64,000 bases of DNA from Acinetobacter sp. (GTDB lineage: Bacteria > Pseudomonadota > Gammaproteobacteria > Pseudomonadales > Moraxellaceae), in assembly GCA_031277915.1 (NCBI GenBank), contig JAITLL010000031.1:47299-111298 (forward strand), read 5' to 3'. The position numbers and the translations under genes were made by a program. The notes beneath the pieces were generated by a model. It ran no database searches. It had not been told where the DNA came from and saw only the letters and a program-made list of their open reading frames with translations. Every line of letters begins with the position of its first letter. Position 1 is the first letter of the stretch. Below are positions 55,826 through 64,000 of the stretch, one piece after another.

Positions 55826-56407
55826 ATGTCTATAGTTATTGGCATTTTTTTATTAGGCATAATTATGCTAGGAATTTTAAATGTTTTAAAGAAAGGTGAA
55901 AATGGGAAGCGTAATCCAATTAAAGGAAAACGTATCATTAGCATGAATGAACAACCGACTTTTATGAAGCTAAGGGAGGCCTTGCCTGAACATATTATTT
56001 TGGCACAAGTTGCTTTTAGCGCTTTTATGACAGCACAAGGGTACGCGACACGTAATTTATTTAATCGCAAAGTTGCTGATTTTGTTGTGTTAGATAAAAT
56101 ATTTAATATAGTTGCTATTGTTGAACTAGATGATTCAAGCCATAAAGGAAAAGAAAAGTTTGATGCTGAGCGAGATGCTTTAATTCAAGAAGCAGGTTTT
56201 AAAGTCATACGCTATAAACGAACACCAGAGCTGGCACAAATACATGTTGACTTTAATATTACATCAAGTTCATTAGCCCAAGCTTCAATAGAACCAAATG
56301 TAACTGAGACAAGAACAAAGTTTGTCGCTGATACGATAATTATTGAGAGAGATGATCCAAGTGTACAACCCACTCAACATATTGATGAAGTAAAGTTGAA
56401 ATCTTGA
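55826..56407 (+). CDS. DUF2726 membrane-anchored nuclease-like protein
   Basis: The 193-residue protein has one N-terminal membrane helix (MSIVIGIFLLGIIMLGIL), a short basic linker, then a DUF2726 domain (about 50-145). In it, ALPEHIILAQVAFSAFM, FNRKVADFVVLDKIFNIVAIVELDD, and ERDALIQEAGFKVIRYKR trace a restriction-endonuclease-like fold with Asp, Glu-Asp and Lys/Arg positions. The tail is variable. AAGGGGAAG precedes the ATG. Such proteins are sometimes carried on mobile elements or near RNA genes, but no function has been shown. Confidence 0.75.
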   Translation: MSIVIGIFLLGIIMLGILNVLKKGENGKRNPIKGKRIISMNEQPTFMKLREALPEHIILAQVAFSAFMTAQGYATRNLFNRKVADFVVLDKIFNIVAIVELDDSSHKGKEKFDAERDALIQEAGFKVIRYKRTPELAQIHVDFNITSSSLAQASIEPNVTETRTKFVADTIIIERDDPSVQPTQHIDEVKLKS

Positions 56408-56492
56408 TTTTAAAAATAAGAAATTTATCTCATGGATGAAATTTTAAGTGAGATAAAATAATTTGAAGCGATGATTCTTTATAAAAAGAATA

Positions 56493-56568
56493 TGGCGTCC
56501 CTACGGGGATTCGAACCCCGGTTACCGCCGTGAAAGGGCGATGTCCTAGGCCTCTAGACGATAGGGAC
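56493..56568 (-). tRNA. tRNA-Glu (TTC)
   Basis: On the minus strand the gene begins GTCCCTATCGTCTAGAGG and ends GTAGGGACGCCA. The acceptor stem pairs GTCCCTA with TAGGGAC, the anticodon loop is CTTTCAC with anticodon TTC, and the T-loop is GGTTCGAATCC. CCA is encoded. It lies 18 bases beyond the rnt stop codon on the same strand, so it is probably co-transcribed with pyrC-rnt. Confidence 0.98.
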
Positions 56569-56586
56569 GTTGAGGATGGCGGTATC

Positions 56587-57249
56587 TTAAGAAGCCGCCA
56601 CCAAACTGTCAAGTAGGTAAGGAGACAGTTTGTTCAAAATATAGCAAAACAGTTCAGCAGTCTTCTGAGTATCGTATAAAGCAGAGTGTGCTTCTTTACC
56701 ATCGAACTCAATTCCAGCTTGAATACATGCTTTTGCAAGCACAGTTTGTCCAAACATAACCGCACTTAATGTAACGGTATCCATGACTGAAAAACTATGA
56801 AATGGGTTTTGGTTTTTTGTACCTGAGCGAGCAATGGCCGCTTGTAAAAAACCAAGGTCAAAATGTGCGTTGTGACCGACAAGTACTGCATGAGTACAAT
56901 GTTGTTGTTTACGGACTTCATTGACCGATTTAAAAATGCGACGTAACGCCGTACGTTCATCTTCAGCCATAGCAACACGCATTGGGTTGAATGGATCAAT
57001 TCCAATAAAGTCGAGTGAACGGCGGTCAAGGTTAGCCCCTTCAAAAGGGTTAATGTGTGCATGAAATGCAGGACCAGGGACAAATTGTCCCTGAGCATCA
57101 TACACAATCGGAATGCACGCGATTTCTAGCAATGCATCTGTCTGGGCATTAAAACCTGCCGTTTCAACGTCAACAACAACAGGTAAGAAGCCACGAAAAC
57201 GTTGGCCAATGACCGGGACAGAGGTTTCTTGTGTCACACTTTTCTCCAT
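56587..57249 (-). CDS. rnt: Ribonuclease T
   Basis: RNase T trims the 3' ends of tRNA and other stable RNA and end-turnover of the CCA tail. The 220-residue protein has the DEDD exonuclease motifs: [20 protein letters not shown] and [13 protein letters not shown]. Its start overlaps the pyrC 3' end. An internal GTG at 57237 would give a four-base overlap (GTGA) with the pyrC stop and has GGAG six bases upstream, so the true start may be that one (216 residues). Confidence 0.94.
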   Translation of the reverse strand: MEKSVTQETSVPVIGQRFRGFLPVVVDVETAGFNAQTDALLEIACIPIVYDAQGQFVPGPAFHAHINPFEGANLDRRSLDFIGIDPFNPMRVAMAEDERTALRRIFKSVNEVRKQQHCTHAVLVGHNAHFDLGFLQAAIARSGTKNQNPFHSFSVMDTVTLSAVMFGQTVLAKACIQAGIEFDGKEAHSALYDTQKTAELFCYILNKLSPYLLDSLVAAS

Positions 57250-58268
57250 TGCAGCATTTTCCCGGCATGCAGCGGGATAATTTTTTGATCATCTAAATAA
57301 TCAAAAGATTCTTGAACGAGGTTATCTTCTTTGACCAGAGTAATAGTAGAAGTATTACGAGGTAAACCGTAGAAGTCCGCACCAAAGTGGCTTGCAAAAC
57401 CTTCTAGGCGCTCTAATTTACTGACTTGGTCAAACGCTTGTGCATAAAGCTCAATTGCATTTGGTGCACTATAGCAGCCTGCACAGCCACAAGCATTCTC
57501 TTTTGCATTTTGTGCATGTGGTGCACTATCTGTACCTAAGAAAAACTTAGGATTACCGCTTGTTGCCACTTCAAGCAAAGTCGTTTGATGTGTTTGACGT
57601 TTTAAAATTGGCAAACAATAAAAGTGCGGTTTAATCCCACCAACCAACATATCATTACGGTTAAATAATAAATGTTGAGGAGTGATTGTTGCCGCAACAT
57701 TACGGTCTTGTTCTAAAACAAAGTGTGCAGCATCACTAGTTGTAATGTGTTCAAGCACAACTTTAAGTTTCGGGAACTGTTTCAATAATGGTGATAATAC
57801 CTCATCTAGGAAGCGTTTTTCACGATCAAAAATATCTACATGGTTGTGAGTTACTTCACCATGAAGCAATAATGGCACTTGATGCTCTTCTAATTGCTCA
57901 ATAACTGCATAAACTTTGCGAATATCACTCACACCATTGTCGGAGTTTGTGGTCGCACCAGCTGGGTAAAGTTTAATTGCATTTACATATTGTGATTCTT
58001 TAATTTTACGAACTTCATCTGGTGAAGTGTGATCAGTAAAATAAAGCACCATACGTGGGTCAAAATTATTTCCTTCGGGAACATGAGCAAGAATACGTTC
58101 GCGATATGCTAAAGCTTCTTCCACAGTTTTTACAGGCGGTACAAGGTTAGGCATACAGATCGCGCGTGCGAATTGTTTGGCCAAATCTGGAACAGTACGT
58201 TTTAATGCTAAACCATCACGTAAATGTGCATGCCAATCATCTGGCTGGAGCAGGGTAATAGACTTCAA
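57234..58268 (-). CDS. pyrC: Dihydroorotase
   Basis: PyrC converts carbamoyl-aspartate to dihydroorotate in pyrimidine synthesis. The 344-residue protein is the short class II type: metal motif DWHAHLRDG near the start, carbamylated Lys in [15 protein letters not shown], His ligands in LLHGEVTH and [10 protein letters not shown], and the Asp in GTDSAPHA. It overlaps rnt by 16 bases and is the first gene of the pyrC-rnt-tRNA-Glu unit. Confidence 0.95.
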   Translation of the reverse strand: MKSITLLQPDDWHAHLRDGLALKRTVPDLAKQFARAICMPNLVPPVKTVEEALAYRERILAHVPEGNNFDPRMVLYFTDHTSPDEVRKIKESQYVNAIKLYPAGATTNSDNGVSDIRKVYAVIEQLEEHQVPLLLHGEVTHNHVDIFDREKRFLDEVLSPLLKQFPKLKVVLEHITTSDAAHFVLEQDRNVAATITPQHLLFNRNDMLVGGIKPHFYCLPILKRQTHQTTLLEVATSGNPKFFLGTDSAPHAQNAKENACGCAGCYSAPNAIELYAQAFDQVSKLERLEGFASHFGADFYGLPRNTSTITLVKEDNLVQESFDYLDDQKIIPLHAGKMLQWRKV

Positions 58269-58417
58269 GGCGATTCAAACTTCGAAATAAAACAAATGAT
58301 AATCGATAAAGTGTGAAAATGGTAACGAGAATTACGGACAAATGGCAAAATAAAGCACAGGGAGCTTTAAAAAATAATGTTATATTTTGTTAATGTGGAA
58401 TATGTAGGAACCAAGTA

Positions 58418-59680
58418 GTGGTCAATAGGGGAAATGTACATCAATTACTCAAATCAAAAGAAGAAATTGAATATTTGGTCACGCTACATACCCATCGTTA
58501 CGCCAATATACCTTTGCCAAAGCAACTTGAACAAAAATTTTGGTGTTTAAATCTTGATCGGACTCGGCAGAATATTTCGAAGTTTTTAGCAAGTGGTGTT
58601 TTCACTTATTTAATTTTTATTTTACTGGTGCTGCCGACAGACTACTTTGTAATCGGTGTACCTTATATAACTTTGGATTTCGTCTACTGTTTATTAAGTG
58701 CAATGAATATTGCATTTGCACTCTTACTATTTTGGGTTTTTGCCAAATTCAAAAAGCTTTCTGAGCACTTTTATCTGGCAGCATGTGGCATTGTTTTTTT
58801 ATCAATTATTACGAGTGCCATGCTCTTACTGAGTGTAGCAAATATGGCACTTAAAAATCAGTCAATGTTGCTTCTTTCATTTTTATATATGCTTGGGTTT
58901 ATCTTAAGTGGCATTAAACCATTACATATGGCCTATGTCGGCTTATCAGCAGCAATCTTGATTTTTGTTTTGCTTATTTTTTTTAACGTAAATTGTGATT
59001 ATATTGCGCTAGGGCGTGCCTTGTTTGGTAGTTGTATTTTAGGTTTTTCTATAAGCACCATGCTTATTTCAAGGGAAAGAAGTCTTTTTCTAAATAATCA
59101 GCTTGCTGAAATTAATGAGCAGATTTTACGGATTGAAGCATCAGAACTACTGCATTTAAGTCAGCAAGATGCACTTACTCAAATTTCGAATCGTCGTACT
59201 TTTGATGAAATGTTTGATTTTTTCTATTACCGAGCTAATCAAGAGAGGCGTCCTTTAGCCGTTTTATTTATTGATATCGATTTTTTTAAAAACTATAACG
59301 ATTTTTATGGGCATCAAATGGGAGATAAAGTCATCTCTAGCATTGCCTCTACAATTAAAAACTCAATTCGGCATGTCGATTTTGTTGCGCGTTACGGCGG
59401 CGAAGAGTTTGTCGTACTTTTACCTGAAACACCTGCACAGGGTGCATATGCAGTAGCGGCCAATATTTATAAAGCGATTGAAAGACAGTCCGTTCCTCAT
59501 GCAGCTTCCTTAGTGTCGAAGTATGTCACTATCAGCTTAGGGTTTACCGTATATACAGGTGGGTTAAAGATGAGGCAAGACCAATTAATTCATGCTGCAG
59601 ATCAGGCTTTGTATCGAGCAAAGCAGCTTGGTCGTAATCAAATTTATTATCAACCCTTACAAATCGTAGAAACTGCCTGA
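58418..59680 (+). CDS. Membrane-bound diguanylate cyclase (GGDEF)
   Basis: The protein of 420 residues has about six membrane segments in the N-terminal 215 residues, which form a probable sensor or anchor domain, then a GGDEF domain (about 245-415). The active site is GGEEF (in ARYGGEEFVVLLPE) and the inhibitory I-site RxxD (RHVD) is five residues before it, so the domain should be active and product-inhibited. The start is GTG, with AGGAA seven bases upstream. It makes cyclic di-GMP, which links to biofilm control. The signal sensed is unknown. Confidence 0.9.
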   Translation: MVNRGNVHQLLKSKEEIEYLVTLHTHRYANIPLPKQLEQKFWCLNLDRTRQNISKFLASGVFTYLIFILLVLPTDYFVIGVPYITLDFVYCLLSAMNIAFALLLFWVFAKFKKLSEHFYLAACGIVFLSIITSAMLLLSVANMALKNQSMLLLSFLYMLGFILSGIKPLHMAYVGLSAAILIFVLLIFFNVNCDYIALGRALFGSCILGFSISTMLISRERSLFLNNQLAEINEQILRIEASELLHLSQQDALTQISNRRTFDEMFDFFYYRANQERRPLAVLFIDIDFFKNYNDFYGHQMGDKVISSIASTIKNSIRHVDFVARYGGEEFVVLLPETPAQGAYAVAANIYKAIERQSVPHAASLVSKYVTISLGFTVYTGGLKMRQDQLIHAADQALYRAKQLGRNQIYYQPLQIVETA

Positions 59681-59697
59681 TTTAATTTTAAATATAA

Positions 59698-59723
59698 AAA
59701 GGCCACCTTAGTTGGTGGCCTTT
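59698..59723. terminator. Bidirectional terminator between the GGDEF gene and argG
   Basis: GGCCACC/GGTGGCC with a six-base loop is flanked by A5 and TTT, between convergent genes. Confidence 0.88.
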
Positions 59724-59741
59724 CTCAACAGGTTAAGAAAA

Positions 59742-61100
<1,359 letters not shown>

Positions 61101-61328
61101 TTATGAAAAAGACCCCGTACAGGTGGTCTCGAGAATTCTGAATGGCGGCTATTGTATCACTATTCATGGTGCTTTTTTGGCAAAAAAAGCATTAATTCAC
61201 TTGTTCTGATTTGGGGTTTTAATTTCATAAAAAATCTAAGTGTATTTATAGAATGAGAAGGGGGATGAAGTATTGTTATTCCAAATAAGAAAAGACTTTT
61301 AATGACTTAAAAAGAAAATAGGATAAAT

Positions 61329-61664
61329 ATGAAGAAAAATTTTGGCTTATCGCATGCACACTATGTCGTGGCTATAATCACGGTACTCGACGTGATTTAT
61401 ATGATTTACCATTATATGCTAATAAGTGGATCTATTCCTACTTATTTGGTGGGTGGGGTCATTGGAAAAGTGGTTGTGATTGGGCTTCATCTATATGCTG
61501 CTAAAAGAGTTTTAGATGGCTCAAAAAATTCTAGATATATTTCACTTTTCTTAACGGTATTTTTACTTTTTGCATTCCCAATTGGAACTATTCTTGGTGT
61601 GATTATGCTCTGCTTATTATATAAATGGGAAAAAGAGCCAGATTTCCTTAGTGTCATTAAATAA
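61329..61664 (+). CDS. Small integral membrane protein (111 aa)
   Basis: This protein has about three membrane segments (HYVVAIITVLDVIYMIYHYML, YLVGGVIGKVVVIGLHLYAA, FLTVFLLFAFPIGTILGVIMLCLLY) and a short cytoplasmic tail. I do not recognise the family with confidence; it resembles small uncharacterised DUF-type proteins. The AGGATAAAT stretch gives an acceptable ribosome site. It lies alone between argG (divergent) and fadH (120 bases downstream, same strand). Confidence 0.65.
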   Translation: MKKNFGLSHAHYVVAIITVLDVIYMIYHYMLISGSIPTYLVGGVIGKVVVIGLHLYAAKRVLDGSKNSRYISLFLTVFLLFAFPIGTILGVIMLCLLYKWEKEPDFLSVIK

Positions 61665-61693
61665 AAGTAATAGGAGTGATTTTGATGGATTGA

Positions 61694-63823
<2,130 letters not shown>

Positions 63824-63908
63824 AATTGATGAAACAATATGCACTTGAACACAAAGCGATGATATTTTTCTTGAATAAAATGAATAAGCTTTGTATTCTT
63901 ACGCACAT

Positions 63909-63998
63909 GGAAGCGTGGCAGAGCGGTTTAATGCACCGGTCTTGAAAACCGACGAGGGTGTGAGTCCTCCGTGAGTTCGAATCTCACCGCTTCCGCCA
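63909..63998 (+). tRNA. tRNA-Ser (TGA)
   Basis: The 90-base gene starts GGAAGCG and ends CGCTTCC-G-CCA with a fully paired seven-base acceptor stem. The anticodon is TGA in CGGTCTTGAAAACCG. The long variable arm (GAGGGTGTGAGTCCTC) is typical of Ser tRNA, and the T-arm is GAGTTCGAATCTC. Confidence 0.97.
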
Positions 63999-64000
63999 AA

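Noticed and set aside
55343-56492. Integrated mobile element at tRNA-Glu
   Set aside because: There is no integrase and no second copy of the tRNA 3' end, so an element cannot be supported.

Overview
The window is a stretch of chromosome from an Acinetobacter of the calcoaceticus-baumannii complex, most probably A. baumannii. This rests on low GC content, a urease cluster, the trimeric autotransporter Ata beside its OmpA-like partner TpgA, an RNase HI-DnaQ fusion protein, and many families read as Acinetobacter-type. Nearly all of it is ordinary core chromosome. I see no insertion sequence, integrase, CRISPR array or prophage.

Layout. 1-3090: end of the urease operon (ureC 3' end, ureE, ureF, ureG, HupE/UreJ) closed by a terminator. 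3104-9312: a small secreted protein, rsmD-mrdA (PBP2), a secreted beta-rich protein, a DUF445 membrane protein and adk. 9309-17897: nth with an orphan rsxB, gdhA (TTG start), a META/DUF4377 lipoprotein, ygiD, rlmH, a likely small RNA, and lon. 17898-25810: a long AT-rich region, then ata and tpgA. 25860-29693: fau, three small exported or membrane proteins, 6S RNA (ssrS), zapA, a coiled-coil protein and ygfB. 29761-34046: pepP-ubiH-ubiI (ubiquinone synthesis) and a SutA-like RNA polymerase-binding protein. 34067-36839: two divergent regulator/transporter pairs, cadR with a CDF transporter and argP with argO. 36842-40331: rsmI, yraN, a dolP-like BON lipoprotein and an alpha/beta hydrolase. 40358-53223: nudC, fimL, rnhA-dnaQ, mltD and yejABEF, a block whose gene order resembles Pseudomonas. 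53409-64000: an Old Yellow Enzyme, a GST, a decayed or structured stretch, a DUF2726 protein, tRNA-Glu, rnt-pyrC, a diguanylate cyclase, argG, a small membrane protein, fadH and tRNA-Ser.

Functional links. The urease accessory proteins load nickel into urease. Ata needs TpgA for anchoring or secretion. UbiH and UbiI hydroxylate the ubiquinone ring. CadR and ArgP each control the transporter gene facing them, and both intergenic regions show a suitable operator. Rnt trims tRNA 3' ends and its gene lies 18 bases upstream of tRNA-Glu on the same strand.

The items most worth a second look are a probable independent sRNA between lon and rlmH (about 15239-15376, minus strand), the 6S RNA locus separated from fau by small exported genes, the duplicated 226-residue stalk unit and paired cysteines in Ata, the structured leader of the SutA homologue, and the unexplained stretch 55400-55762 next to DUF2726. 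I found no clearly new multi-gene system.
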